Positions 55,445-64,000 are shown, counted from the stretch's first letter. The stretch is 64,000 nucleotides of DNA from RI-231 sp041394905 (GCA_041394905.1 JAWKHJ010000016.1:74608-138607); one strand, 5' to 3'. Program-made: numbers and translations. The notes: generated by a model from the sequence alone, not told the origin.

Positions 55445-55992
55445 GCCTGCGGCCCTCCTTGCGCCTGAGATCCGATACCGTACTCCCCAGCTTGATCGGC
55501 CAGACGCTCGCGCAGCGCCGCCCGGCCTCGGCTCAGGCGCGACATCACCGTCCCCATGCGAATATCGAGCATCGCGGCGATCTCTTTGTAAGAAAACTCC
55601 TGGACATCTGCCAACAGAACGACGTCGCGGTAGGGCTCCGGCAGGTCGTCAAGCGCCGTGAGGATTTCCTTGTCGGCAAGCTCAACACGCACCGGAGGCG
55701 GCGCCTCTTGCCGGTCCAGGATCTCTTCGCTTTCCCAAACGACGGGCGCCTTACGGACGCGGTTGCGCTCGTCGTGCACGCAGTTCATGAGGATCTTGAA
55801 GAGCCAAGCCCTGCAATTCCCCCCGTCAAAGGTATGAAAAGACCGCCAGGCGCGCAGGTAAACCTCTTGAACGAGATCCTGCGCACGCACGGGGTCCGCA
55901 AGCATCCGCCGCGCAGAGCGGTAGAGCTCATCCAGATGCGGCATCGCCGCAGCCTCGAACCGGGCTTCCTCTGTTTTCTTTCGGAAAAGCAA
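55441..55992 (-). CDS. ECF RNA polymerase sigma factor
   Basis: 183 residues. Region 2 contains RARRMLADPVRAQDLVQEVYLRAWRS and CRAWLFKILMNCVHDERN; region 4 contains LPEPYRDVVLLADVQEFSYKEIAAML and GTVMSRLSRGRAALRERL, a clear helix-turn-helix. Belongs to the ECF sigma-70 group (RpoE-like). It is the first gene of a coupled pair with its anti-sigma factor and probably regulates an envelope response. Intact. Confidence 0.9.
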   Translation of the reverse strand: MLFRKKTEEARFEAAAMPHLDELYRSARRMLADPVRAQDLVQEVYLRAWRSFHTFDGGNCRAWLFKILMNCVHDERNRVRKAPVVWESEEILDRQEAPPPVRVELADKEILTALDDLPEPYRDVVLLADVQEFSYKEIAAMLDIRMGTVMSRLSRGRAALRERLADQAGEYGIGSQAQGGPQA

Positions 55993-56060
55993 ACGGTCCT
56001 TTCCGTACCGAGTGTAACCGGCGGCAACGGCGATTTATTCCTGAGGAACGCGAGTCGGCT

Positions 56061-58182
56061 TCAACCCAGTTCCAGAGGCAAGCGCCGCAACCGTTTGCCC
56101 GTCGCCATCCACAGCGCGCCGGCCACGGCAGGGGACGGCAATCATTGGGGTCTCCCCGCCCCGACCGACGGCAGATCCTTACGGTCCAGCAGGACGACCT
56201 CGAGCGGCGGAACGTCCCTGAATCGCGGGACCGGGTAGTTGAGAAAAGCGACCGTTGAGCAGGCGGCCATCGCGGAAGCGGATCTGCTCATGCAGCACTG
56301 CGCCGAGTGTCTGCACGATGCAACCTTCATTCTGCGCGCGCAGGTTGTCTGGGTTGATGACGGCCGCACTCGAAGGCCTGCACGATGCGTTCAATGCGAT
56401 ACTGGCCGCCCTCGACGCTAACCTCCGCGCAAGCAGCGACATAAGAGCCTTTCTCCGTGCCGCACGCGATGCCGACGCCGCGGCCCGGCTTTGTCTCGCG
56501 CTTGGATTTCTCCCAGCCGAAGCGCTCGGCGGCGGCCTCGAGCACGGGCCGCAAGCGCTCGTGGCTGAGGTGGGCGAGACGAAACGCGAGCGGATCTTGG
56601 CCTGCTCTTGAGCCAGCTCGTCCATCAGGCATTCGCGGCCGAAGTTGTTGGCCGTCGACCCGAGCGCACGATAAGACCCCACGCGAAGAGGCGAGTTGCT
56701 CGAGCGGTAGGTCTGGCGTTTGTTCGCGATGTCGTAGGGGGTCTCGAGGCCGGATGTGCCGGCAAGCAGGTTCTCATACTCCCAGGCGACGATCTTGCCG
56801 TTCGCATCCAAGCCGCCGCGGGCGCGGATGAGCGCAGCCGGACGGAAGTAGGCCCACGTGAACTCCTCTTCGCGGGTCCAGCGCAGTTGCACTGGCCGGC
56901 CCGCAGCCTTGGCCAGACGCGCGGCCTCGACAGCGCACTCGCCGGTGTGTTTGCCGCCGAAGCCGCCACCCATGTCGGGCACGATCACACGGACGCTCGA
57001 CTCAGGAATACGGAAAGCCTCGGCGAGCTCGCCCTGGACGCGCGACGGCTGTTGAGTACCGGTCCAAACCGTCAGCTTGTCACCTTCCCACTCCGCGCAA
57101 GCCGCGCGGGGCTCCATGGGAGCGTGCTGGACGTAGGGAACTTCGAAGCGCGCCTCGACGATCTGCTTAGCCCCGGCGAAGGCGTCTTCCGTCAACCCTT
57201 GCGCTTGACTGCGGTAGTCGCGGCGGCCAGCAGAGCGCTCCACGCCGTGCTTTTCTAGGTAGTCAAATAGCTCGCCGCTCGACGGCTGTGCCGTCTCGGT
57301 CCATTGGGCCGTCTTGGCGAGAGCGGCGACGGCCGCTTTGGCTTCAAAAAGCGTCGGTGCGGCGCAGCCCACGAAGGCGCCGTCGCGGACGGCTTTGACG
57401 CCGCGCATGGCCTCGGCCCGCGCCAAGTCGATCGACTCGAGACGGGCGCCATAGGCGGGCGGCCGGAGCACGTGGCCATAGAGCATGCCTGGGCGGCGAA
57501 TGTCAGACGGGTATCGATGCCTGCCCGTCACGATATCGTGCGCATTCGGTCGCGGGAGGGAAGAGCCCAGCACACGCCACTCTGCCGTCGGGACAACTTC
57601 CGCACCATCGGGGGCCGCTTCACGCAGAGCCGCCTCGCTTGCCGAAGCGAGGTCAGCGTAGGACAAGCTGCGCCCAGCCTGCTCGTCGCGGACGGCGCCA
57701 TCTCGCACCGTGAGCCGCGTCTTGTCGACGCCCCAGCGCTTCGCCGCGAGCCCGATTAACACCTCGCGCGCCGCCGCAGCGGCCTGGCGCATGGCGGGTA
57801 CGGTCGAGGGCGTGGTCCGGCTGCCGGCCGTTCCGCCGTCGTCTGGAGTGCGGGCCGTATCGGCCATGATGAGGCGGATTTGGTCCGGCGCGACTGCAAG
57901 CTCTTCGGCGACGGCCTGGGTGAGCTCAGCGCGGGAGCCTTGCCCGGTCTCGACTTTGCTCGTGCCGGCGGTAATGCGGCCGTCGGCGCCGATCTCGAGT
58001 CGCTCACTGAGAGTCCCGGCCTTGGGCGAATTCTGCGCCACTGCCGGACGCGCGCCGATCAGCAGGCCGGCGCCGGCGGCCGAGCCGAGGAATAGCCGCC
58101 GGTTGAGCGCGAACGAGAAACGCGGCGGCTCGCGCAACTCGTAGCGTTCGGGTTCCTGGTTGAGCTCGCCCTTCATATTCAT
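56061..58182 (-). CDS. Molybdenum hydroxylase large subunit (IorB/xanthine-dehydrogenase family), Tat-exported, frameshifted
   Basis: ATG 58182 gives a Tat leader around residue 27 (NRRLFLGSAAGAGLLIGARPA). Motifs are KVETGQGSRAEL, GGTAGSRTTPS, VQHAPMEPRAAC, MGGGFGGKHTGECAVEA and RVGSYRALGSTANNFGREC. At ~56600 the frame changes and GQDPLAFRLAHLSHERLRP is read in another frame; it returns near 56350 (NPDNLRAQNEGC), and a third indel near 56250 leads to FRDVPPLEVVLL. Only after a final shift is the catalytic-Glu motif GAGETPMIAVPAVAG seen, ending RRLPLELG at 56061. With the 2Fe-2S subunit it forms an exported aldehyde or N-heterocycle oxidase. About 700 residues. Confidence 0.8.
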
Positions 58183-58653
58183 CTACGTCCGCAATGAGGC
58201 CGCTCGGCGCACAGCGGCCAGAATGCGCGGGTAGCCGCAGCAACGGCAAAGGTTGTTGTTCATTCCATCGACGATTTGGGCTTCAGTCGGCTCGGGCGTG
58301 CGTTCCAGCAGCGCCGTCGCGGTCAAGATCATCCCGGATGTGCAATAGCCGCACTGCATCGCACCTTCGTCGAGGAAGGCCTGCTGGACGGGGTGGAGCG
58401 TCCCGCCGGCGCCCGCGAGGCCTTCGATCGTCGTGATCCTCTTTCCCGCCGCGGCCGAGACCGGCGTCAAACACGACGGCGTAGGAGCGCCGTCGAGCAG
58501 GACGGTGCAGGCGCGGCACTGGCCTTCGCCACAGCCAAACTTCGTTCCGGTCAGCTGGAGATCTTCGCGCAACACGTCGAGAAGCGGGCGGCCCGGGTCG
58601 GTTTCGACCTCACGCGTCGTACCGTTGACCTCGAGCTTCAGCCGCTGCGCCAT
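58183..58653 (-). CDS. 2Fe-2S subunit of molybdenum hydroxylase (IorA/CoxS type)
   Basis: 156 residues. The N-terminal plant-type ferredoxin domain has KFGCGEGQCRACTVLLDG (C-x4-C-x2-C) and the C-terminal domain has QCGYCTSGM and NNNLCRCCGYPRI, the second cluster. Its stop abuts the large-subunit start (58183/58182). It passes electrons from the molybdenum centre to an outside acceptor; no FAD subunit is adjacent, as in Ior-type enzymes. Intact. Confidence 0.92.
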   Translation of the reverse strand: MAQRLKLEVNGTTREVETDPGRPLLDVLREDLQLTGTKFGCGEGQCRACTVLLDGAPTPSCLTPVSAAAGKRITTIEGLAGAGGTLHPVQQAFLDEGAMQCGYCTSGMILTATALLERTPEPTEAQIVDGMNNNLCRCCGYPRILAAVRRAASLRT

Positions 58654-58812
58654 CTCGCCGCTCAGCTTAGCAGTCAGGTTGCGCCGATGCGCCGGGAACT
58701 TTTCCCGTAGCGTCGGTGTCTATAACGGTGCAGGCATGAACGGGACGCCTCAACGGCGCAGCGTTTGCCGCTTGGCCCCAGTCCTGCTAGGCTGAAACCC
58801 GAGGCAATCACA

Positions 58813-59445
58813 GTGGGTTTACTTTCCCAGCAATCCGGACCACCCGATGAACAAGCTGGATTGGTACGCCGCCTCAAGTGCCGCTCGACCGAAGCTTTCG
58901 ACGAGCTGCTCGACTGCTACCAAGGACCCGTCTTCGGGTTCGTTTACAGACTTCTGGATGACTCCGCCGACGCGGCCGACGTCACTCAAGAGGTTTTCCT
59001 CAAGATTTTCCGTAAGATTGACGATTTTCGCGGCGACTGCACCCTGAAAACCTGGGTGTACCGGATCGCTGTGAACGAAGCGTCCAATCGCCGCCGCTGG
59101 TTCAAGCGCCACCGCCGCCAGGAGACTCCTCTCGAGGATTCCGAAGGCACGCCGCGCTGGGACTGGCTGCGAGACCCCTCGGCGTCGCCGTTCGATGTCG
59201 TCCACCAACGAGAGCAGAGCGATCTGGTTCAAGACGCACTGCGTGATGTGGATGAGCGGTTGCGCGCCGCACTCGTGCTCCGCGACCTGGAGGGGCTCAG
59301 CTACAACGAGATTGCCGACGCGCTCGAAATTTCGCTCGGCACGGTGAAGTCCAGGATTCTGCGCGGACGTGAGGCCCTCAAAGTAGCCCTCGAACGCCGC
59401 ATGGCGGCGGGAGCGCTCCAGGGCGCGTTCCTGCAACAGGAGTAG
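58813..59445 (+). CDS. ECF RNA polymerase sigma factor
   Basis: The start is GTG 58813 (VGLLSQQSGPPDEQAGL); an ATG at 58765 in frame would add 16 unlike residues. 210 residues. Region 2: FDELLDCYQGPVFGFVYRLL, DVTQEVFLKIFRKIDDFRG, LKTWVYRIAVNEASNRRRW. Region 4: RAALVLRDLEGLSYNEIADALEI and GTVKSRILRGREALK. Transcribed toward its partner anti-sigma factor 4 nt downstream. Intact. It is divergent from the molybdenum hydroxylase operon with 159 nt between starts. Confidence 0.9.
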   Translation: MGLLSQQSGPPDEQAGLVRRLKCRSTEAFDELLDCYQGPVFGFVYRLLDDSADAADVTQEVFLKIFRKIDDFRGDCTLKTWVYRIAVNEASNRRRWFKRHRRQETPLEDSEGTPRWDWLRDPSASPFDVVHQREQSDLVQDALRDVDERLRAALVLRDLEGLSYNEIADALEISLGTVKSRILRGREALKVALERRMAAGALQGAFLQQE

Positions 59446-59449
59446 AGCG

Positions 59450-60121
59450 ATGAACTGCAAATGGATGCAAAAAAATCTGCCGCTCTATCTCGCCGGAAAG
59501 CTTGCGCCCCCATCGAAGCTCGTCGCGAGGCTGCATTTGCGCTCTTGCTCGAGCTGTTTTGCGGCGTATGAACGCTCCGAGAACGCGACGAATTGGACGG
59601 CGCGTTTAAACCCGGTGCGTCCGCCGGCGAATTTGCGTCTGCAGATCCGCCTCGAGCTGACGCGTGAGATCGCACGGGAAGGTTGGCTGCGCCGCCGCTG
59701 GGGCCAGTTCAAGAGCGACGTGCGGGAGGCTTTGCAGCCGGTCGTCATTCGCAGCGCCGGCGGTCTGGCCGCCGCCATCCTGCTGTTCGGCGTGCTGATG
59801 CCGGACATCTGGACGCAACCCGTCCATGCCTCGAACGACATTCCGCTGCGGTTGCTCAACCATGCGGTTGCGGTGCCGGCGGTCGTGACCGAGCTCGGTC
59901 CCTATGCAGTCGACGGCAACGTCACAGTGCTCGCCTTCATCGACGTGCGCGGCGGAGTCTACGACCTCGAGTTGCCCGCCGAGTTGAGCAAAGACGACAA
60001 GCTGCGCGCGCAGATCGCAAACGCGCTGCTGTTCACCCAGTTCGAGCCGGCTACGCTGTTCGGGCGTCCCGTGCCGGGCTTCGTGCTGATCAATTTCACC
60101 AATTTTACCGTCAAGGGCTGA
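59450..60121 (+). CDS. Anti-sigma factor with TonB-C-like periplasmic domain
   Basis: 223 residues. The N-terminal zinc-finger-like part has HLRSCSSCF (H-x3-C-x2-C, residues ~31-38) after a Cys at residue 3. A membrane segment (SAGGLAAAILLFGVLMPDIW) lies near residues 105-124. The periplasmic part ends in LAFIDVRGGVYDLELPAEL, ALLFTQFEPATLFGRPV and FVLINF, which resembles the strand pattern of TonB C-terminal-type domains. It should regulate the sigma factor just upstream. The TonB-C resemblance is my inference. Confidence 0.75.
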   Translation: MNCKWMQKNLPLYLAGKLAPPSKLVARLHLRSCSSCFAAYERSENATNWTARLNPVRPPANLRLQIRLELTREIAREGWLRRRWGQFKSDVREALQPVVIRSAGGLAAAILLFGVLMPDIWTQPVHASNDIPLRLLNHAVAVPAVVTELGPYAVDGNVTVLAFIDVRGGVYDLELPAELSKDDKLRAQIANALLFTQFEPATLFGRPVPGFVLINFTNFTVKG

Positions 60122-60187
60122 TCCAGCCCTTGACTTTCGCATTCCCTCGGCCGATCATCGTGCGCGTCTTTTAGAGGGACGACCACG

Positions 60188-60733
60188 ATGAAAACTGGAA
60201 TTGCGATTCTCGTCGCGGCGATTGCCGTGTTTTTCTGGGGTTTCGCCTACTGGGGCGCGACCAAGATCCCTTATCAAGTTTGGACGCCTACCGGGGACGA
60301 CGCCGCCGCGCAGCAAGCTTTGCGCGAGCACTTTCCCACGAATGGCGTCTACGGGGTGCCTAGCGCGCAGCACGATCTAGAAACGTTCGAGTCACTGAGC
60401 CAAGCCGGACCGACCGCGCTCGTTTTCATCACCGCGGCGGAAGGGCGTCCGGCGATGGTTCCTTCGATCTTGATCTTCGGTTTCCTGCATGAGGTGGTTG
60501 TGGCCGCCTTGATGGCCGCGTTGCTCGGCTGGGTTGGCGCGGGTTTTGATTTTGGCAGCAAGCTGCGGCTGGCGTTGCTAGTGGGCGTCATCTCGGTTGC
60601 GATGACGCAATTTGGCGACGCCATCTGGTGGATGCTGCCCTGGGGTTGGAAGCTGGTGACTTCGTTGTACGAGATCGTATGCTTCCTGATCATGGGCGTC
60701 ATCCTAGGCAAGATGCTGCCGGCCAAGGCCTGA
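60188..60733 (+). CDS. Membrane protein of unknown function
   Basis: 181 residues. An N-terminal helix (GIAILVAAIAVFFWGFAYWG) is followed by a ~75-residue soluble segment and three more helices (ILIFGFLHEVVVAALMAALLG, LALLVGVISVAMTQFGDAIW, LYEIVCFLIMGVILGKML). The pattern resembles DUF1761-like proteins, but I am not certain. It begins 66 nt after the anti-sigma gene and ends just before rsmA. Intact. Confidence 0.55.
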   Translation: MKTGIAILVAAIAVFFWGFAYWGATKIPYQVWTPTGDDAAAQQALREHFPTNGVYGVPSAQHDLETFESLSQAGPTALVFITAAEGRPAMVPSILIFGFLHEVVVAALMAALLGWVGAGFDFGSKLRLALLVGVISVAMTQFGDAIWWMLPWGWKLVTSLYEIVCFLIMGVILGKMLPAKA

Positions 60734-60753
60734 GCACAGCCTACACTGGTGAC

Positions 60754-61527
60754 TTGTATCGCCGTCCGCGTTTAGGCCAGCATTTCCTGCACGACCAGAG
60801 CGTGCTCGCGCGCATCGCGGCGTCGCTCGAGCTCGGGCCTGGGCGGCGCGTGCTCGAGATTGGCCCTGGCCAAGGCGCGCTCACGGAGCATCTGCTTACC
60901 TCCGGCGCGCAAGTCACCGCCATCGAAGTCGACCCGAAGCTTGCGGCTGGATTGCGCGCAACCTACGCCGATAATCCATCCTTCGAGCTGATCGAGGCGG
61001 ATGTGTTGACGGTGGATTTGGCGACGCTCGCCGCCGACGACCGGCCAGCGCTCGCGGGCAATCTGCCTTACTACATCACCTCACCGATCGTGCGGCGCGC
61101 ACTGGAGTTGGGCGAGCGCATCACGCAGTCGGTGTTCCTGATGCAAAAGGAGGTCGCCGACCGCATTTGCGCCGGTCCCGGCTCGCGCGACTACGGCTAC
61201 TTGAGCGCGCTCTGCCAACTGCGATCGGATCCGCGCACGCTGTTTCGGGTCCGCCCAGGATCATTCAATCCGCCGCCCAAGGTGGAATCGGCTGTGGTGC
61301 GGCTGACGCCGCGCCCGGGGGAGGGGCCCGATTCCGGGTTCGTGCGATTCCTGGAGGCTGCGTTCCGGCAACCGCGCAAGACCTTGCGGAACAACCTCTC
61401 CGCGCTGTATCCAGCCGACGCTTTGGCTGACGAGCCGCGCGTCGCGAAGCGCGCCCAGCAATTGAGCGTGGCTGAGCTCCAAGCTTTGTATCAGAGCTTA
61501 GGGAACACCATGCGGATGAAGATGTAG
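60754..61527 (+). CDS. rsmA: 16S rRNA (adenine1518/1519-N6) dimethyltransferase
   Basis: TTG 60754 begins LYRRPRLGQHFLHDQSVL, the family start with GQHFL; no ATG is in frame nearby. Motif I VLEIGPGQGALTEHL, motif IV AGNLPYYITSPIVRR and PPKVESAVVRLTPRPG are all present. The C-terminal helical domain reads AFRQPRKTLRNNL. About 257 residues. RsmA (KsgA) dimethylates two adenines of 16S rRNA in 30S biogenesis. Its end overlaps a convergent small gene by 37 nt. Intact. Confidence 0.92.
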   Translation: MYRRPRLGQHFLHDQSVLARIAASLELGPGRRVLEIGPGQGALTEHLLTSGAQVTAIEVDPKLAAGLRATYADNPSFELIEADVLTVDLATLAADDRPALAGNLPYYITSPIVRRALELGERITQSVFLMQKEVADRICAGPGSRDYGYLSALCQLRSDPRTLFRVRPGSFNPPPKVESAVVRLTPRPGEGPDSGFVRFLEAAFRQPRKTLRNNLSALYPADALADEPRVAKRAQQLSVAELQALYQSLGNTMRMKM

Positions 61528-61718
61528 ACCAGCACGCAGATCCAAAAATCGACCGCCAAGCCGACGTCGTAGAGGTAGGGTTTGTGCTGCGCCCACGACG
61601 GCAAGTAGTCGAATGAGCCGTAATAGATAAGGTTCCCAATCAGGACGGCAAGCAGCGACCGCCGCCATCCCGTGCCCGGCAGCTTGAAGCCTTTCTTCTT
61701 CTCCCCTTGCTCCGCCAT
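61491..61718 (-). CDS. Small two-TM membrane protein
   Basis: 75 residues. Starts MAEQGEKKKGFKLPGTG, then membrane segments SLLAVLIGNLIYYGSF and DVGLAVDFWICVLVYIFIRMVF. It is convergent with rsmA and overlaps it by 37 nt. No family recognised. The next gene, a TonB receptor, starts 194 bases away on the other strand. Confidence 0.6.
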   Translation of the reverse strand: MAEQGEKKKGFKLPGTGWRRSLLAVLIGNLIYYGSFDYLPSWAQHKPYLYDVGLAVDFWICVLVYIFIRMVFPKL

Positions 61719-61865
61719 TCCGCCCGCCTATCGTAGCGAATCGCGCGTGCGCCACGACCATGCTGAAGTTGGCGCCAAGCGCCTGACACTAGTTTCTTTT
61801 GGTACGCCCTATTAGCTTCTGACGACGATGCAAACTCGCTCCTTGCACGCCTACCTTAGACTCGT

Positions 61866-61881
61866 TTCGCTGTTAAGCGAA
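61866..61881. promoter_or_regulatory. Inverted repeat in 5' region of TonB receptor
   Basis: TTCGCT-GTTA-AGCGAA, a perfect 6-bp stem with a 4-base loop, 31 bases before the start codon at 61913 and 15 bases before the AGGAGGAG ribosome site (61897-61904). It could be an operator or a leader hairpin. Evidence is symmetry only. Confidence 0.35.
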
Positions 61882-61912
61882 TCGCTTTGGCGTTCCAGGA
61901 GGAGCCGCTTCC

Positions 61913-64000
61913 ATGACGATCAGAATTCTCGTAGTCGCTTGTCTGGCCTCGCTTTCCGCGTGGGCTCAGACCGCATCGGTCACAGGTCGGGTCAGCGACC
62001 CAAGCGGCGCCGTTATCCCCGGCGCCAAGATCGAAGTTACATCAAACGACACAGGTATTGTTACGGTGGCGGAAACCAACGCGGAAGGCTACTACAACGT
62101 GCCCTCCCTACAGCCCGGCGGTTACGACGTCACAGCTTCCCAGGATGGGTTCGTCTCGCAGCGTCGACAGGGTTTGCGTCTGCTCGTGCAACAGGTGGCA
62201 CGCCTAGACTTCCAACTCGACCTTGGTAGCGTGACGGAAACCATCGACGTCAACGCGCAGGCGGTGCTGCTCGATAGCGAGTCCTCCACCGTCGGTCAAG
62301 TCATCGGAACGCGCCAAATCTCCGAGTTACCACTGCTCGGCCGCAACCCTTACGCCCTGGCCATGCTCGCGCCGGGCGTGCGCCCATCGAGCGGCGTCAA
62401 TAACCTGCCCATCGATCAGATCTCGACCGTCTCGTTCATGATCAACGGCCAACGCGCCAGCTCGAACGAGTTCCTGCTCGACGGCGCGCCCAACTCGGCG
62501 CCCTCGCAAAACCAACCGGTTGTCAATACAAACCCGGATGCCATTCTGGAGTTCAAGGTCGAGACCAACAACTTCTCCGCCGAGTATGGCCGTGCGGCCG
62601 GCGGCATCTTCAACGTGGTCACCAAGTCCGGCGGCAACGATTTCCACTGGGGCGTCTACGAGTTCCTGCGCAACGAGAAGCTGAACGCCAACGACTACTT
62701 CGCCAACCGCGCTGGCTCGCCGCGGCCCCCGTTCAAGTTCAACCAGTTTGGCGGTACGATCGGCGGCCCAGTCATCAAGAACCGCACGTTCTTCTTCGGC
62801 AGCGTGGAGATCGTGCGCTTCGTGCAAGGCGTGACCTTCACCGGCACGGTCCCCCAGGCGGAGCAACTCACAGGCGATTTCTCGAACACGCGTAACGGTG
62901 CCGGGAACCTGATCCGTATCTTCGATCCACGCTCAACCGCACCGAACCCATCAGGCTCGGGTTTCCTGCGCGATCAGTTCGCCAACAATGTAATCCCCAG
63001 CTCGATGATCGACCCGGTCGCCGCAAACGTGCGCGGCTTCTTCCCTGCCGCGAACACTCCGGGCAACCCCGTGACGGGGGTCAACAACTACTCCCGCGTC
63101 GATGGAAACCGCGTGGATAAGGACACCTATTCGATGCGCATCGATCACAACTTCAGTGATCGCAATCGCATCTTTTGGCGCTATTCCTACGACGACACTC
63201 CGTTCAAGCGCGCCGCTCCCTACGGGCGTGACAATCCGGCTTCGCCCGGAACCGGAGCGCAGATCTTCACACGCAAGAACGCCGTCGTCGAAGACACGCA
63301 CACATTCTCGCCGACCCTGATCGGCTCGCTGCGGTACTCGATCACGCGGCTTGTCAACCATCGCGAGCCCTTTTCGGACGGCTTCGACATCGCCTCGCTC
63401 GGGTTGCCTGCCAACTTGCAGGGCCAGATCGGAGAGCCGCGCGCCTTCCCGCGCATCGACATCACGGGGATGAGCGTGACCAGCTCGATTCCGAACATCG
63501 TGGTCGGCGGCGCGCTCGGCGCGACAGACCTGATTCGGCTAGGCAACACCACCCATGCCTTCCAAGGAAGCATGACGAAAAGCCTCAACGCGCACACCTT
63601 GAAGTGGGGCGCCGAGTACCGCGTCATCCAGTTCAACAACCAGCAGACCGGCTCGAATGCGATTCTGTTCAACTTCACGCCTCAGTGGACGCAAGGGCCG
63701 AACCCGTCAGCCTCGAGCGCCACGGCCGGGTATGGCTTGGCCTCGATGCTCGTCGGCGTCGGCGGCGGATCGATTACGCCGGCGCCGCCCGTCACGCAGA
63801 CAAATAAATACTACGGCGTCTATCTGCAGGACTCCTGGAAGCTCACCTCGAAGCTGACGATGAACTACGGCCTGCGCTGGGAGTATGAGACGCCGCGCAC
63901 GGATCGCTATGACAAGCTCACGAACTTCGACTTCAACGCCCCGGCGGCCATCTCCGCCCCGGGTCTGGACCTGCGCGGTGGCCTGACGTTCGTCGGCGTC
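61913..64000 (+). CDS. Oar-like TonB-dependent receptor (partial, runs off right edge)
   Basis: ATG 61913 has AGGAGGAG eight bases upstream. The frame is open to the last base of the window (696 codons) with no stop, so the 3' end is missing. A signal peptide (ILVVACLASLSAWAQ) is followed by a carboxypeptidase-regulatory domain (VTGRVSDPSGAVIPGAKIEV, YYNVPSLQPGGYDVTA), then the plug (ISELPLLGRNPYALAMLAPGV, FMINGQRASSNEFLLDGAP, AEYGRAAGGIFNVVTKSGGNDFH) and barrel strands (FNQFGGTIGGPVIKNRTFFFG, YGVYLQDSWKLTSKLTMNYG). No frameshift is seen, unlike the related receptor at 41983-45081. Likely imports large glycans or similar across the outer membrane. Confidence 0.92.
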   Translation, partial: MTIRILVVACLASLSAWAQTASVTGRVSDPSGAVIPGAKIEVTSNDTGIVTVAETNAEGYYNVPSLQPGGYDVTASQDGFVSQRRQGLRLLVQQVARLDFQLDLGSVTETIDVNAQAVLLDSESSTVGQVIGTRQISELPLLGRNPYALAMLAPGVRPSSGVNNLPIDQISTVSFMINGQRASSNEFLLDGAPNSAPSQNQPVVNTNPDAILEFKVETNNFSAEYGRAAGGIFNVVTKSGGNDFHWGVYEFLRNEKLNANDYFANRAGSPRPPFKFNQFGGTIGGPVIKNRTFFFGSVEIVRFVQGVTFTGTVPQAEQLTGDFSNTRNGAGNLIRIFDPRSTAPNPSGSGFLRDQFANNVIPSSMIDPVAANVRGFFPAANTPGNPVTGVNNYSRVDGNRVDKDTYSMRIDHNFSDRNRIFWRYSYDDTPFKRAAPYGRDNPASPGTGAQIFTRKNAVVEDTHTFSPTLIGSLRYSITRLVNHREPFSDGFDIASLGLPANLQGQIGEPRAFPRIDITGMSVTSSIPNIVVGGALGATDLIRLGNTTHAFQGSMTKSLNAHTLKWGAEYRVIQFNNQQTGSNAILFNFTPQWTQGPNPSASSATAGYGLASMLVGVGGGSITPAPPVTQTNKYYGVYLQDSWKLTSKLTMNYGLRWEYETPRTDRYDKLTNFDFNAPAAISAPGLDLRGGLTFVGV

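Noticed and set aside
1..64000. CRISPR array, insertion sequences, rRNA, origin of replication
   Set aside because: Scanned by eye; no regularly spaced repeats, transposase motifs, rRNA-like blocks or dnaA-box clusters were recognised.

Overview
The window is GC-rich bacterial DNA, most likely from an acidobacterium of the Solibacter/Bryobacter group (Bryobacterales). Evidence for this: at least four loci encode the Solibacter-type secreted domain TIGR03437 (11162-11895, 17302-19281, 24727-28048, 49804-51711). There are also two Oar-like TonB-dependent receptors with N-terminal carboxypeptidase-regulatory domains, several sulfatases, Tat-exported Gfo/Idh/MocA oxidoreductases, a DUF1501 protein and a small microcompartment operon. 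I saw no rRNA, tRNA, CRISPR array or insertion sequence.

Layout. 2-8865 (+) is a phage-type tail-tip module: beta-helix protein, two paralogous tail proteins, a hub/J-like protein and a large tip protein. It has no head, lysis or integrase genes in view. 8869-16299 holds glycan-type functions: a sulfatase, a TIGR03437 protein, a SUKH-like protein, a Gfo/Idh/MocA oxidoreductase, an APC permease and an oligogalacturonate-lyase-like propeller. 16320-17099 is ymdB. 17302-25565 is badly broken by frameshifts but still readable as a collar-repeat/TIGR03437 protein, two more sulfatases, a receiver-like protein, bacterioferritin, a secreted protein, an NTF2-like protein and the 3' end of a giant Ig/TIGR03437 protein. 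28167-41921 mixes housekeeping genes (maf, site-2 protease, glnA, mtaB, transaldolase-like) with an alkaline-phosphatase-superfamily protein, a CocE-type hydrolase and a DUF1501 protein. 41983-45081 is a TonB receptor. 45604-48714 holds yggX and a six-gene operon of methyltransferase, three BMC pentamer proteins, one BMC hexamer protein and a class II aldolase. 49417-61718 holds a TIGR03437 protein, a SirB1-like protein, gdhA, two ECF sigma/anti-sigma pairs flanking a molybdenum hydroxylase, and rsmA. 61913-64000 is a second TonB receptor, open at the right edge.

Functional reading. Three sulfatases, a PL22-like protein, two sugar-type oxidoreductases, two SusC/Oar-like receptors and a fuculose/rhamnulose-phosphate-type aldolase with BMC shell genes fit a saprophyte that degrades sulfated or acidic polysaccharides and processes deoxysugar aldehydes in a microcompartment. 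This link is inference. glnA and gdhA provide ammonia assimilation.

Assembly quality. Many genes, including glnA, mtaB, yggX and bfr, are split by single-base indels. These cluster in patches and often fall in homopolymers, while other stretches are clean. I read them as consensus errors in low-coverage patches rather than pseudogenes, so broken genes are given as single features with breakpoints stated. Boundaries in those genes are approximate.
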